The notes: generated from the letters alone by a model not told the origin. A stretch of 64,000 nucleotides of DNA from Streptococcus shenyangsis (GCF_006385785.1 NZ_VFSH01000006.1:1-64000); one strand, 5' to 3'. Counted from the first letter of the stretch, positions 27,106-39,406 are shown. Program-made: numbers and translations.

Positions 27106-28723
27106 AAAATTAGTTGATATCAATATCCTCTATTCATCTCAAGAAGCTAATCTGGCTAACCTACGAAAGAAGCAAGCTAAAAATCCTGGAAAAAAAGTAA
27201 ATGTTTCCGCTAGAGTCCTAAGTTCTTACATTTTTTCCAGTCTCTTGATGCTCATCATGTTTATAAATATAGCCTTTCGTTTTCCTTTTGAGGAAAGGCC
27301 AAGTTTTTTTAGTACCATGGTTGCTATTTTACTGGTGCTTGCCTTTTCAACTTCTTTCACTGCATTTTACAATGTCTTTTATGAGAGTAAGGATTTGGTA
27401 TCGTATAGACCCTATGCCTTTAAAGAATCAGAGATTATAATTGCTAAAGGACTGTCTGTTCTCTTGCCAGCTCTAGCTGGAATTGTACCAATCCTAGCTT
27501 ATTTTCTAGTCCTCTATATTAGGCTAGCTCCTTCTCTTTGGCTGGGCTTGCCTTTGATGCTGCTGTCCTTGGCCTTGTTATTTGTCTCTGTTACTTTAGT
27601 GATGGTAGTGGCAGTACATTTCTTGGCTCAGACTACGGTCTTCAGAAAGTATCAGTCTATTTTTTCGAATGTGATGATTGGAATAGGAGTTCTCATACCT
27701 TTAATATTTGTCCTCTTTCTACAGTCGACTTTTGGAAGTATTGTTGACAAAGTTAGAGACATTCCATTTCTCCTTTATCCTCTTCATATCTTTTACAAAA
27801 TAGCAGTGGAGCCTTTTTCGACAGAAGCCATACTGGGTCTGCTCGCTTGGATAGCTTTAACTGTTTTCTTGCTTTACCTGACCAAAAAGAAGGTTTTTCC
27901 TCATTTTTATGACGTTATCCTGCTTAATAGTGAGGAGAAGGTTAAAAAAGAACGTCGCAATAAGGAGAGAATTTCAACTACTAATAAAAAGGGCTTTTTC
28001 CGTATGGTTTTACGCTACCACCTCACCCTCTTGGGACAGGGAACTGGCGTGATTACAGTGCTTTTTACAAGTGCTTTCCTTCCTTATCTCATGATGATCG
28101 GTCTGATTTCCAACATCCGAGATTCTCAGATAGTTCCGGACATTCATCCTCCATTCTGGTTACCCTTGTTTTTTATAGGTCTCTTTATAGCAGTTGTCAA
28201 TAACAATATCACCAGCCTGCATTCAATTGCCTTGTCCTTGGAGAGGGAAAATGTTGATTTTCTTAAGAGTTTACCCTTTGACTTTGCTCGTTATGTGAAA
28301 GTGAAATTTTGGATTATCTTTGCTGTCCAGTCCTTTTTACCAGTTCTGACTTTACTTGGCCTTTCTCTCTATCTAGGCTTGCCCATCCTTTCGATGATTT
28401 ACCTTCTGGTAGTCTGGAACCTTGCCAGTGTCATCCTTTCTTGCCACAATTACTTTAAGGACGTAAAAAATCTGTCAACCAATTGGAGTAGTATTACGGA
28501 CTTGGTGAACCGTTCAAATCGTATAGTAGCAATTGTTTTGATTTTGGTTTATAGTGCAATCTTAATGGCCCTTGTAATAGGGAGCTTATTCTTGGTTCAG
28601 TCTCTCTCCACTATCCTTGCCATCAGCTTGGGAGTAGGAGTTCTTATCCTCTTGCTTGCTCTTGCTATTTTTGGCTATCATTACTACTTGTCACGCATAT
28701 TGACAGAAATAGAAAAAAGATGA
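27086..28723 (+). CDS. ABC transporter membrane protein (putative ABC-2 type exporter)
   Basis: A 545-residue integral membrane protein with ten or more hydrophobic segments. Clusters lie near residues 45-210, 235-280 and 330-540, with a Lys/Arg-rich loop near residues 285-305. ATG 27086 follows AAAGAGGAGG, inside the last codons of the ATPase gene. With that gene it forms a two-component transporter. I cannot name the substrate. Confidence 0.82.
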   Translation: MRLKVIKKLVDINILYSSQEANLANLRKKQAKNPGKKVNVSARVLSSYIFSSLLMLIMFINIAFRFPFEERPSFFSTMVAILLVLAFSTSFTAFYNVFYESKDLVSYRPYAFKESEIIIAKGLSVLLPALAGIVPILAYFLVLYIRLAPSLWLGLPLMLLSLALLFVSVTLVMVVAVHFLAQTTVFRKYQSIFSNVMIGIGVLIPLIFVLFLQSTFGSIVDKVRDIPFLLYPLHIFYKIAVEPFSTEAILGLLAWIALTVFLLYLTKKKVFPHFYDVILLNSEEKVKKERRNKERISTTNKKGFFRMVLRYHLTLLGQGTGVITVLFTSAFLPYLMMIGLISNIRDSQIVPDIHPPFWLPLFFIGLFIAVVNNNITSLHSIALSLERENVDFLKSLPFDFARYVKVKFWIIFAVQSFLPVLTLLGLSLYLGLPILSMIYLLVVWNLASVILSCHNYFKDVKNLSTNWSSITDLVNRSNRIVAIVLILVYSAILMALVIGSLFLVQSLSTILAISLGVGVLILLLALAIFGYHYYLSRILTEIEKR

Positions 28724-28795
28724 GCTAGTTGGTCGCTTGCTTGATAAATTTTATAAAAAGAAATGAATCTGAGCAAAAAACCACTTCTAACTATC

Positions 28796-28836
28796 AAAAA
28801 ACGAGTATTTCCGTAGATGGAGATACTCGTTTTTCT
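28796..28836 (+). terminator. Terminator after the ABC transporter operon
   Basis: AAAAACGAGTATTTCC pairs with GGAGATACTCGTTTTT. The rest of the gap 28837-29070 is AT-rich with no ORF or motif I can support. Confidence 0.85.
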
Positions 28837-29070
28837 ATGCCATTTTTCTTATCATAAAAACAAAACGACTAGTAATGTATAACAATGTATAAATCCTACA
28901 GCATCAATTGCTTAAATTTTGGACTAGATTTTATCTATGATGTTTTGAAGATTAATGGAGTTTGAGATGTTTGCTATTTATGGATAGTGTACAAAGTAAA
29001 TTGTTACTGGCGAGCTCTCTCATGCTTCTGGGTTTGCCTTTCATCTAGTTATTCTTATAAAAAGCCGTTT

Positions 29071-29174
29071 TATACTCAATGAAAATCAAAGAGCAAACTA
29101 GGAAGCTAGCCTCAGGTTGCCCAAAGCACCGCTTTGAGGTTGCAGATAAAGCTGACGTGGTTTGAAGAGTATTA
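29071..29174 (+). repeat. BOX element, A-C form without boxB
   Basis: Starts TATACTCAATGAAAATCAAA and ends GTTTGAAGAGTATTA, the conserved ends of boxA and boxC. The boxB part present in the copy at 46802 is absent. The boxA internal arms TTGCCCAAAGCACC and CGCTTTGAGGTTG form a hairpin. It lies 110 bases before the U32 gene. Confidence 0.92.
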
Positions 29175-29267
29175 AACTAATTTCCACTTTGGTGAGTCAA
29201 GTGGAAGTTACGGAAATAATTCCTATTTGTAAAACTCTGATAAGTCTTGGCTGATTTTTGAGAAATA

Positions 29268-29276
29268 TGGTATAAT
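29268..29276 (+). promoter_or_regulatory. U32 gene extended -10 (leaderless)
   Basis: TGGTATAAT at 29268-29276, with ATG at 29284. The leader is therefore zero or one base long, and no RBS is present. Confidence 0.7.
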
Positions 29277-29283
29277 TTTTCTT

Positions 29284-30213
29284 ATGGAAAAGATTATCAT
29301 TACAGCAACTGCTGAAAGTATTGAACAAGTTAAACAACTGCTCGAAGTTGGCGTAGACCGTATCTATGTTGGTGAGAAAGATTTTGGCCTTCGTCTGCCA
29401 ACAACGTTTAGTCATGACCAATTGCGTGAAATCGCTAAGCTGGTTCATGATGCTGGTAAGGAATTGATCGTTGCGGTTAACGCCCTCATGCACCAAGATA
29501 TGATGGACCGTATCAAGCCTTTCTTAGATTTCTTGGAAGAAATCAAGACAGACTACATTACGATTGGGGATGCAGGTGTCTTTTATGTGGTCAATCGCGA
29601 TGGTTATTCCTTTAAAACCATCTACGATGCTTCAACCATGGTAACAAGCAGTCGTCAGATTAACTTCTGGGGACAAAAGGCTGGCGCATCTGAGGCTGTT
29701 TTGGCGCGTGAAATTCCATCAGCTGAACTTTTCAAAATGCCAGAGATTTTGGAAATTCCTGCCGAAGTTTTGGTGTACGGTGCTAGTGTTATCCATCATT
29801 CTAAACGTCCGCTCTTGCAAAACTACTATAACTTTACGCATATCGATGATGAAAAGACTCGCAAGCGTGACCTCTTCTTGGCTGAACCAAGTGATCCTGA
29901 GAGCCATTACTCTATTTTTGAAGACAATCATGGGACCCACATCTTTGCTAACAATGACCTTGATTTGATGACCAAATTGACAGAATTGGTAGAGCATGGT
30001 TTCACTCACTGGAAACTAGAAGGGCTCTACACTCCTGGTCAGAACTTTGTTGAGATTGCAAAACTCTTTATCCAAGCGCGTAGCTTGATCCAAGAGGGTA
30101 ACTTTAGCCATGACCAAGCCTTCTTGCTAGATGAAGAAGTGCGCAAGTTACACCCTAAAAACCGTTTCCTTGATACAGGATTTTATGACTACGATCCTGA
30201 CATGGTTAAATAA
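29284..30213 (+). CDS. U32 family protein, YrrN/TrhP1-like
   Basis: A 309-residue protein of the U32 collagenase-like family. It begins MEKIIITATAESIEQVKQLL and contains VGEKDFGLRL, IGDAGVF and HWKLEGLYTPG. The length equals B. subtilis YrrN (TrhP1), which acts with YrrO in prephenate-dependent hydroxylation of wobble uridine in tRNA. Older annotations say peptidase. No yrrO-like partner is adjacent. A tRNA-modification role is the better inference, but the catalytic chemistry cannot be seen here. Confidence 0.85.
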   Translation: MEKIIITATAESIEQVKQLLEVGVDRIYVGEKDFGLRLPTTFSHDQLREIAKLVHDAGKELIVAVNALMHQDMMDRIKPFLDFLEEIKTDYITIGDAGVFYVVNRDGYSFKTIYDASTMVTSSRQINFWGQKAGASEAVLAREIPSAELFKMPEILEIPAEVLVYGASVIHHSKRPLLQNYYNFTHIDDEKTRKRDLFLAEPSDPESHYSIFEDNHGTHIFANNDLDLMTKLTELVEHGFTHWKLEGLYTPGQNFVEIAKLFIQARSLIQEGNFSHDQAFLLDEEVRKLHPKNRFLDTGFYDYDPDMVK

Positions 30214-30226
30214 AGCAAATGGATAG

Positions 30227-30268
30227 TTGAGAGAAGAAAGATACAAATGTTTCTTCTCTCAATTTTTC
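30227..30268 (+). terminator. Terminator after the U32 gene
   Basis: TTGAGAGAAGAAA pairs with TTTCTTCTCTCAA, followed by TTTTT. Confidence 0.9.
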
Positions 30269-30394
30269 TTATTCTCCAATATTTTCAAAAAATCAGTAGG
30301 CTAGGATGATCTATCTGCTGGGATTTTTAAGAAAAGTGACCTTTTTGAGTTTGAAAATTATCCCATGTTTGCAGGTGCCAAATGGCCCTTTTTT

Positions 30395-30403
30395 TGGTAT
30401 AAT
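30395..30403 (+). promoter_or_regulatory. dinG extended -10 (leaderless)
   Basis: TGGTATAAT at 30395-30403, with ATG at 30412. The leader would be at most two bases. Confidence 0.7.
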
Positions 30404-30411
30404 TTTTTATA

Positions 30412-32862
30412 ATGAAAACGATTGGTAATCGCTATGTTGTGGTGGATTTAGAGGCAACTAGCACAGGTAGTAAGGCTAAAATTATCCAAGTGGGAATTGT
30501 CGTGATTGAGGATGGGAAAATCGTCGACCACTATACGACGGATGTCAATCCACATGAACCCTTAGATGCTCATATCAAAGAACTGACAGGATTGACAGAC
30601 CAACGTCTGGCGCAAGCACCTGATTTTTCGCAAGTTGCCAGAAACATTTTTGACTTGGTGGAGGATGGGATTTTTGTAGCCCACAATGTTCAGTTTGATG
30701 CCAATCTTTTGGCGGAAAATTTATTTTTCGAAGGATATGAGCTAAGAAATCCTCGTGTTGATACGGTCGAATTGGCCCAGGTCTTTTTCCCAGAACTGGA
30801 AAAATATAGTTTGCCGATTTTGTGTCAGGAATTAGGAATTCCTCTAAAACACGCCCACACAGCCCTTTCAGATGCCCAAGCTACTGCGGAATTACTTTTA
30901 TTTCTACGGGAAAAGATTGCCCAGCTTCCTAAAGGTCTATTGGAACGCTTGCTGGAAATGGCTGACGCTCTCTTATATGAGTCCTACCTGGTTATTGAAG
31001 AGATGTATCGCAGCCAATCTATCCTGAGTTCACAAGAATTGGTCCAAGTTCAAGGATTGTATTTCAAGAAAACTACAGCTCCCCTGGAGCCAAGAAAACT
31101 ATCTCAAGATTTTTCTAAAAATATTTCTCTATTGAACCTTGAAGTGAGGGATGAGCAAGAAAGTTTTGCTAAAGAGGTTGGCTTGCTATTGAAAGATGAG
31201 CCTGTCTCATTAATTCAAGCACCGACAGGAATTGGGAAAACCTATGGCTATCTCTTACCCGCTTTATCTCAAGTGAAAGAGCGACAAATTGTTCTTAGTG
31301 TTCCGACAAAGATTCTTCAGAATCAAATCATGGAAGAAGAAGGTAAACGTCTCAAGGAAGTATTCCATACAGATATTCATTCTTTAAAGGGACCACACAA
31401 TTATCTGAAGCTGGATGCCTTTTATCGTTCCTTGCAGGAAAATGATGAAAATCGCTTATTTAGACGCTTTAAAATGCAAGTCTTGGTCTGGCTGACAGAG
31501 ACAGAAACGGGGGATTTGGATGAAATCGGGCAACTCTACCGTTACCAACATTTTCTAACAGACCTTCGTCATGATGGGAATTTATCGTCCAAGAGCTTAT
31601 TTGTGACGGAAGATTTTTGGAAACGTAGTCAAGAAAGGGCACAAACCTGCAAGCTTTTAGTGACCAATCATGCCTATCTTGTAACTAGACTTGAAGATAA
31701 TCCTGAATTTGTCAGTGACCGTTTATTGATTATTGATGAAGTCCAAAAAGTTTTGTTGGCTCTAGAAAATCTGCTTCAAGAGACCTACGATATCCAGTCT
31801 ATTGTTGATTTGCTTGATAAGGCTTTAGTAGGAGAAGAAAACAGGGTTCAACAACGAATACTAGAAAGTATTCGCTTTGAGTGCATCTACTTGATGGAAC
31901 AATTTCAGTCTGGCAAATCTAGGAAAAATATCTTGGATTCTCTGGCCAATCTCCGCCAGTATTTTTCAGAATTAGAGGCAGAAGGCTTTGGGGAACTGGT
32001 CCGCTATTTTACAGCTGACCGAGATTACTGGCTTGAAGCAACTGAAACGAGTCAAAAGAAAATTCAGATTTCTTCTACAAAATCAGGCCGTATTCTTCTA
32101 TCTTCCTTAGTGCCTGATTCATGTCAAGTCTTGGGAGTGTCGGCCACTCTTGAGATTAGTCAAAGAGTTTCTTTGGCAGACCTGTTAGGTTATCCCGAAG
32201 CCAAATTTGTTAAGATTGAAGCTGGTAAAAAACAGGATCAAGAAGTGGTCTTGGTCAAAGATTTCCCCTTGGTAACAGAAACCTCCTTAGAAGTCTATGC
32301 CAAGGAGGTAACTGATTTGCTGATGGAAATTCAAGCTTTCCAGCAACCGATTTTAGTTCTCTTTACTGCTAAAGATATGCTTCTAGCAGTATCGGATTTA
32401 CTTCAAGTTAGCCATCTGGCCCAGTATAAAAATGGCGATGTTCATCAACTGAAGAAACGCTTTGAAAAGGGAGAACAACAAATCTTGCTTGGTGCAGCAA
32501 GTTTTTGGGAAGGAGTCGATTTTTCAAGTCATCCTTTTGTGATTCAGGTTGTACCGAGACTTCCTTTCCAAAATCCCCAAGATCCCTTGACGAAAAAGAT
32601 CAATCAGGAACTGAATCAAGAAGGGAAAAATGCCTTTTATGATTATCAATTGCCAATGGCCATTATTCGTTTAAAACAGGCTTTGGGAAGAAGTATGAGA
32701 CGCGAACACCAACGTTCTTTAACCCTCATTCTGGATAGAAGAATCGTCGGAAAACGATATGGCAAGCAGATAGTAGCATCTCTAGCAAAAGAAGCGACTG
32801 TTAAAACCGTCTCTCGATCCGAAGTTGATGAGGCTGTTGATAGATTTTTAAATGAACTTTGA
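30412..32862 (+). CDS. dinG: DinG-family helicase with DnaQ-like exonuclease domain
   Basis: An 816-residue fusion. Residues 1-180 are a DEDDh 3'-5' exonuclease: VDLEATSTG, HNVQFDANLL and HTALSDAQATAEL. The rest is an XPD/DinG-like superfamily 2 helicase with Walker A APTGIGKTYGY near residue 270, motif II IIDEVQK near residue 440, GVSATLE, and the C-terminal QALGRSMRR. Motif II reads DEVQ in place of DEAH. The Firmicute form couples nuclease and helicase-like domains in DNA repair; the B. subtilis homologue is reported as a nuclease. Transcription is probably leaderless. Confidence 0.92.
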   Translation: MKTIGNRYVVVDLEATSTGSKAKIIQVGIVVIEDGKIVDHYTTDVNPHEPLDAHIKELTGLTDQRLAQAPDFSQVARNIFDLVEDGIFVAHNVQFDANLLAENLFFEGYELRNPRVDTVELAQVFFPELEKYSLPILCQELGIPLKHAHTALSDAQATAELLLFLREKIAQLPKGLLERLLEMADALLYESYLVIEEMYRSQSILSSQELVQVQGLYFKKTTAPLEPRKLSQDFSKNISLLNLEVRDEQESFAKEVGLLLKDEPVSLIQAPTGIGKTYGYLLPALSQVKERQIVLSVPTKILQNQIMEEEGKRLKEVFHTDIHSLKGPHNYLKLDAFYRSLQENDENRLFRRFKMQVLVWLTETETGDLDEIGQLYRYQHFLTDLRHDGNLSSKSLFVTEDFWKRSQERAQTCKLLVTNHAYLVTRLEDNPEFVSDRLLIIDEVQKVLLALENLLQETYDIQSIVDLLDKALVGEENRVQQRILESIRFECIYLMEQFQSGKSRKNILDSLANLRQYFSELEAEGFGELVRYFTADRDYWLEATETSQKKIQISSTKSGRILLSSLVPDSCQVLGVSATLEISQRVSLADLLGYPEAKFVKIEAGKKQDQEVVLVKDFPLVTETSLEVYAKEVTDLLMEIQAFQQPILVLFTAKDMLLAVSDLLQVSHLAQYKNGDVHQLKKRFEKGEQQILLGAASFWEGVDFSSHPFVIQVVPRLPFQNPQDPLTKKINQELNQEGKNAFYDYQLPMAIIRLKQALGRSMRREHQRSLTLILDRRIVGKRYGKQIVASLAKEATVKTVSRSEVDEAVDRFLNEL

Positions 32863-32898
32863 TAAATAGTATTGTATGAAAGTATAAGGTTAGTGTAT

Positions 32899-34122
32899 AT
32901 GAAACGTTCTCTCGACTCTAGAGTCGATTATAGTTTGCTATTGCCAGTATTTTTTCTACTGGTTATTGGCGTGGTGGCTATCTATATAGCTGTTAGTCAT
33001 GATTATCCAAATAATATTTTGCCCATTTTAGGGCAGCAGGTCGCCTGGATTGCCTTGGGGCTTGTGATTGGTTTTGTGGTCATGCTCTTTAATACAGAAT
33101 TTCTTTGGAAAGTGACCCCTTTTCTATATATGTTAGGCTTGGGACTTATGGTCTTGCCGATCGTCTTTTATAATCCAAGCTTAGTTGCATCAACGGGTGC
33201 CAAAAACTGGGTATCAATAAATGGAATTACCCTATTCCAACCGTCAGAATTTATGAAGATATCCTATATCCTCATGTTGGCCCGTGTCATTGTCCAATTT
33301 ACAAAGAAACATAAGGAATGGCAACGTACAGTTCCTCTGGACTTTTTATTAATTTTTTGGATGATTGTCTTTACCATTCCAGTCCTAGTTCTTTTGGCAC
33401 TTCAAAGTGACTTGGGGACGGCTTTGGTTTTTGTAGCCATTTTCTCAGGAATCGTCTTACTATCAGGAGTTTCTTGGAAAATTATTATTCCAGTATTTGT
33501 GACTGCTGGAACAGGAGTTGCTGGTTTCTTAGCCATTTTTATCAGTAAGGGCGGTCGTGCTTTTCTCCATCAACTGGGAATGCCGACCTACCAAATTAAT
33601 CGAATTTTGGCTTGGCTCAATCCATTTGACTTTGCCCAAACAACGACTTATCAGCAGGCTCAAGGACAGATTGCCATTGGGAGTGGTGGCTTATTTGGTC
33701 AAGGTTTTAATGCTTCGAATCTGCTTATTCCAGTTCGTGAGTCGGATATGATTTTCACGGTGATCGCAGAAGATTTTGGCTTTATTGGCTCTGTCCTTGT
33801 TATCGCCCTTTACCTCATGCTCATTTACCGTATGTTGAAGATTACTCTCAAATCAAATAACCAGTTCTACACCTATATTTCCACAGGTTTGATTATGATG
33901 TTACTTTTCCACATCTTTGAGAATATCGGCGCTGTGACGGGCTTGCTTCCTTTGACTGGGATTCCTCTGCCTTTTATTTCGCAAGGGGGATCGGCTATTA
34001 TCAGTAACTTGATCGGTGTTGGCTTGCTTTTATCGATGAGTTATCAAACCAATCTAGCTGAAGAAAAGAGTGGAAAAGTCCCTTTCAAACGGAAAAAGGT
34101 TGTTTTAAAACGAATCAAATAA
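32899..34122 (+). CDS. rodA: Peptidoglycan polymerase RodA (SEDS family)
   Basis: A 407-residue SEDS glycosyltransferase with about ten membrane helices. SEDS motifs seen are STGAKNWVSI and QPSEFMKISYI. LQSDLGTALVF and GGLFGQGF follow. VRESDMIFTVIAEDFGFIG includes the catalytic Asp region, and PLPFISQGGSA lies near the C-terminus. It polymerises glycan strands for peripheral cell-wall growth with a class B PBP. I chose ATG 32899 (MKRSLDSRVDYS); AAGG lies 9 bases upstream. Confidence 0.93.
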   Translation: MKRSLDSRVDYSLLLPVFFLLVIGVVAIYIAVSHDYPNNILPILGQQVAWIALGLVIGFVVMLFNTEFLWKVTPFLYMLGLGLMVLPIVFYNPSLVASTGAKNWVSINGITLFQPSEFMKISYILMLARVIVQFTKKHKEWQRTVPLDFLLIFWMIVFTIPVLVLLALQSDLGTALVFVAIFSGIVLLSGVSWKIIIPVFVTAGTGVAGFLAIFISKGGRAFLHQLGMPTYQINRILAWLNPFDFAQTTTYQQAQGQIAIGSGGLFGQGFNASNLLIPVRESDMIFTVIAEDFGFIGSVLVIALYLMLIYRMLKITLKSNNQFYTYISTGLIMMLLFHIFENIGAVTGLLPLTGIPLPFISQGGSAIISNLIGVGLLLSMSYQTNLAEEKSGKVPFKRKKVVLKRIK

Positions 34123-34132
34123 GGAGAAAATC

Positions 34133-34687
34133 ATGGTTAAAGTAGCAGTTATGTTAGCTCAGGGCTTTGAAGAAATTGAAGCTTTGACAGTTGTGGATGT
34201 TTTGCGTCGGGCAAATATCACTTGTGATATGGTTGGTTTTGAAGAACAAGTGACGGGTTCACATGCAATCCAAGTAAGAGCAGATCGTGTCTTTGATGGT
34301 GATTTATCAGACTATGACATGATTGTCCTTCCTGGAGGGATGCCTGGTTCTGCACATTTGCGTGACAATCAGGCCTTGATTCAAGAGTTGCAAAGCTTCG
34401 AGCAAGAAGGGAAGAAACTAGCAGCCATTTGTGCGGCACCAATTGCCCTTAATCAAGCAGGGCTATTGAAAAACAAGGAATACACTTGTTATGACGGTGT
34501 TCAAGAGCAAATCCTTGATGGTCACTACGTCAAGGAAACAGTAGTGGTAGATGGTCACTTGACAACCAGTCGAGGTCCCTCTACAGCCCTTGCCTTTGCC
34601 TATGAGTTGGTGGAGCAATTAGGAGGAGACGCAGAGACTTTACGAACAGGAATGCTCTATCGAGATGTCTTTGGTAAAAATCAGTAA
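34133..34687 (+). CDS. DJ-1/PfpI (YajL-type) family protein
   Basis: A 184-residue cytoplasmic protein: VMLAQGFEEIEAL at the start with the conserved Glu, LPGGMPGSAHL, and AAICAAP with nucleophilic Cys100. These are the DJ-1/YajL marks. Family members act as deglycases or redox chaperones, and the claimed activities are disputed. It lies 10 bases after rodA with AAGGAG at its start, and a terminator follows at once. Confidence 0.9.
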   Translation: MVKVAVMLAQGFEEIEALTVVDVLRRANITCDMVGFEEQVTGSHAIQVRADRVFDGDLSDYDMIVLPGGMPGSAHLRDNQALIQELQSFEQEGKKLAAICAAPIALNQAGLLKNKEYTCYDGVQEQILDGHYVKETVVVDGHLTTSRGPSTALAFAYELVEQLGGDAETLRTGMLYRDVFGKNQ

Positions 34688-34712
34688 AACGGGAGTCAAA
34701 CTCTCGTTTTTT
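34686..34712 (+). terminator. Terminator after rodA-DJ-1 genes
   Basis: AAACGGGAG, loop TCAAA, CTCTCGTTTTTTT. Confidence 0.85.
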
Positions 34713-34756
34713 TATGCTGAAAACTCAGAGAAATCATCGCTTTTTTAAGGAAAAAA

Positions 34757-34765
34757 TGGTATAAT
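34757..34765 (+). promoter_or_regulatory. HAD-gyrB extended -10 (leaderless)
   Basis: TGGTATAAT at 34757-34765, with the chosen ATG at 34773. The leader is zero or one base. Confidence 0.7.
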
Positions 34766-34772
34766 GAAAGCT

Positions 34773-37297
<2,525 letters not shown>

Positions 37298-37377
37298 AAA
37301 TAGGGAGAAGTAGTTCCCTTGGTATAAAAAATATGATATAATCGTTACGATTGTTTCAAGTAAAAAAGGAGTTTAAT

Positions 37378-39105
37378 ATGTCTGCTACACTAGTAATTTA
37401 TTTAATAATTGCAGTTGCAGTTTTATTGGTCATTGCCTATGCTATCGCAATCTATGTAAGGAAGCGCAATGAAAGTAAATTAGCAATTTTAGAAGAGAAA
37501 AAAGAAGAGCTTTATAATCTTCCGGTTAATGATGAAGTTGAAGCTGTAAAAAATATGCACTTGATTGGACAAAGTCAGGTGACTTTCCGTGAATGGAATC
37601 AAAAATGGGTTGATTTATCTCTTAATTCTTTTGCCGATATCGAAAATAATCTTTTCGAGGCAGAAGGCTACAATAACTCATTCCGTTTTTTCAAAGCCAG
37701 TCATCAAATTGATCAAATTGAGAGCCAAATTACCTTGATTGAAGAAGATATTGCGGCAATTCGCAACGCCTTGGCAGATTTGGAGAAACAAGAGTCTAAA
37801 AATAGTGGACGTGTTCTTCATACCTTGGACTTGTTTGAAGAGTTGCAACACCGAGTTGCTGATCATTCTGAAGAATATGGACAAGGTTTGTCTGAAATCG
37901 AAAAACAATTGGAAAATATCCAATCAGAGTTTTCTCAGTTTGTAACTTTAAATTCGTCTGGTGACCCAGTAGAAGCTGCTGTGATTTTGGATAATGCTGA
38001 AAATCATATCTTGGCTTTGACACATATTGTTGATCGTATCCCAGCAATTGTAGCAACATTATCTAAAGACCTACCAGATCAACTAGAAGATTTAGAAGAT
38101 GGCTACCGTAAGCTTTTAGATGCTAATTATCATTTTGCTGAAACGGATATTGAAGCGCGTTTCCAACTGCTTTATGAAGCTCTCAAGAAAAATCATGAGA
38201 ATATTGCGAAACTAGAATTGGATAATGCAGAGTACGAAAATACTCAAATCCAAGAAGAGATTAATGCACTTTATGATATCTTTACAAGAGAAATTGCGGC
38301 ACAGAAAGTAGTAGAAGGTTTAGTAGCAACACTTCCTACTTATCTGCAGCACATGAAGGAAAATAATGCTTTATTGATAGAAGACATTGAGCGTTTGAGT
38401 AAAAACTATTTACTTTCTGAGTCGGACGCAAGTCATGTTCGTCGTTTACAGTCCGAATTAGAAAGCTTTGAGACTGCTATTATTGAAGCGATTTCGGATC
38501 AGGATGAAGCAACTCAAGCATATTCAATTCTTGAAGAAAAACTTGAATCTCTGCAGGAAAATCTTAAAGAGATTGAAGATGAACAAATTGCAGTTAGTGA
38601 GCGTCTCGCACGAGTTGAGAAAGATGATATCAATGCACGTCAAAAAGCAAATGTATATGTTAATCGTCTCCATACAATCAAGAGATATATGGAAAAACGG
38701 AACCTACCTGGTATTCCACAAACTTTCTTGAAGTTATTCTTTACAGCAAGTAATAATACGGAAGATCTAATGGCTGAATTAGAGCAAAACTTAGTCAATA
38801 TAGAATCAGTTAACCGTATTCTTGAAATTGCAACGAAGGATATGGAAGAGCTTGAGGCGGAAACTTATAATATTGTACAGTATGCAACCTTGACAGAGCA
38901 ACTTTTACAATATTCTAACCGCTACCGCTCATTTGATGAACGTATTCAAGAAGCCTTTAATGAAGCTTTAGATATTTTTGAAAAAGAATTTGATTATCGC
39001 GCTTCATTTGACAAGATTTCTCAAGCATTGGAAGTGGCAGAGCCTGGTGTAACCAACCGCTTTGTTACTTCATATGAGAAAACACGTGAAACAATTCGTT
39101 TCTAA
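37378..39105 (+). CDS. ezrA: Septation ring regulator EzrA
   Basis: A 575-residue membrane-anchored cell-division protein. One N-terminal helix (about residues 6-28) is followed by spectrin-like coiled-coil repeats to the end, rich in Glu, Leu and Lys. EzrA binds FtsZ and controls Z-ring assembly and septal wall synthesis. The ATG at 37378 follows AAAAAAGGAG. An upstream in-frame TTG at 37351 precedes that site and is not the start. The length matches streptococcal EzrA. Confidence 0.95.
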   Translation: MSATLVIYLIIAVAVLLVIAYAIAIYVRKRNESKLAILEEKKEELYNLPVNDEVEAVKNMHLIGQSQVTFREWNQKWVDLSLNSFADIENNLFEAEGYNNSFRFFKASHQIDQIESQITLIEEDIAAIRNALADLEKQESKNSGRVLHTLDLFEELQHRVADHSEEYGQGLSEIEKQLENIQSEFSQFVTLNSSGDPVEAAVILDNAENHILALTHIVDRIPAIVATLSKDLPDQLEDLEDGYRKLLDANYHFAETDIEARFQLLYEALKKNHENIAKLELDNAEYENTQIQEEINALYDIFTREIAAQKVVEGLVATLPTYLQHMKENNALLIEDIERLSKNYLLSESDASHVRRLQSELESFETAIIEAISDQDEATQAYSILEEKLESLQENLKEIEDEQIAVSERLARVEKDDINARQKANVYVNRLHTIKRYMEKRNLPGIPQTFLKLFFTASNNTEDLMAELEQNLVNIESVNRILEIATKDMEELEAETYNIVQYATLTEQLLQYSNRYRSFDERIQEAFNEALDIFEKEFDYRASFDKISQALEVAEPGVTNRFVTSYEKTRETIRF

Positions 39106-39111
39106 AATAAT

Positions 39112-39154
39112 AAAAAGATTTGATTGTGTGAGAAGCAGAATCAAATCTTTTTTA
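39112..39154 (+). terminator. ezrA terminator
   Basis: AAAAGATTTGATT pairs with AATCAAATCTTTTTT. Confidence 0.9.
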
Positions 39155-39204
39155 TAGTTTTGGGGAGATTTACTTCATTTTCTCCTGAGATTGAGTTTTT
39201 TCCC

Positions 39205-39238
39205 AGCCGATTTATCCACCACCTCAAAACAGTGTTTT
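39205..39238 (-). repeat. Partial boxA fragment next to a BOX element
   Basis: On the minus strand AAAACACTGTTTTGAGGT, then GGTGGATA, resembles the inner boxA of the copy near 46857 (AAAACACCGTTTTGAGGT). It abuts the complete BOX at 39238. It may be a decayed tandem module. Confidence 0.5.
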
Positions 39239-39388
39239 ATACTCTTCGAAAATCTTTTCAAACCACATCAGCTTCGCCTTGCCTTATATATGCCATTGCT
39301 TTCGTCAGTCTTATCTGCAGCTTCAAAGTTATGCTTTGAGCAACCTGTGGCTAGCTTTCTAGTTTGCTCTTTGATTTTTCATTGATTA
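39238..39388 (-). repeat. BOX element, A-B-C form, minus orientation
   Basis: The plus strand reads TATACTCTTCGAAAATCTTT at one end and TTTGATTTTTCATTGATTA at the other. Boxes A, B and C are all recognisable, with boxB holding GCCTTGCCTTATATATG. It lies between the ezrA and DUF1827 genes, which converge. The rest of this 400-base gap holds the flanking repeat pieces and two terminators. Confidence 0.92.
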
Positions 39389-39406
39389 GCAATAGACTTC
39401 AAAATT

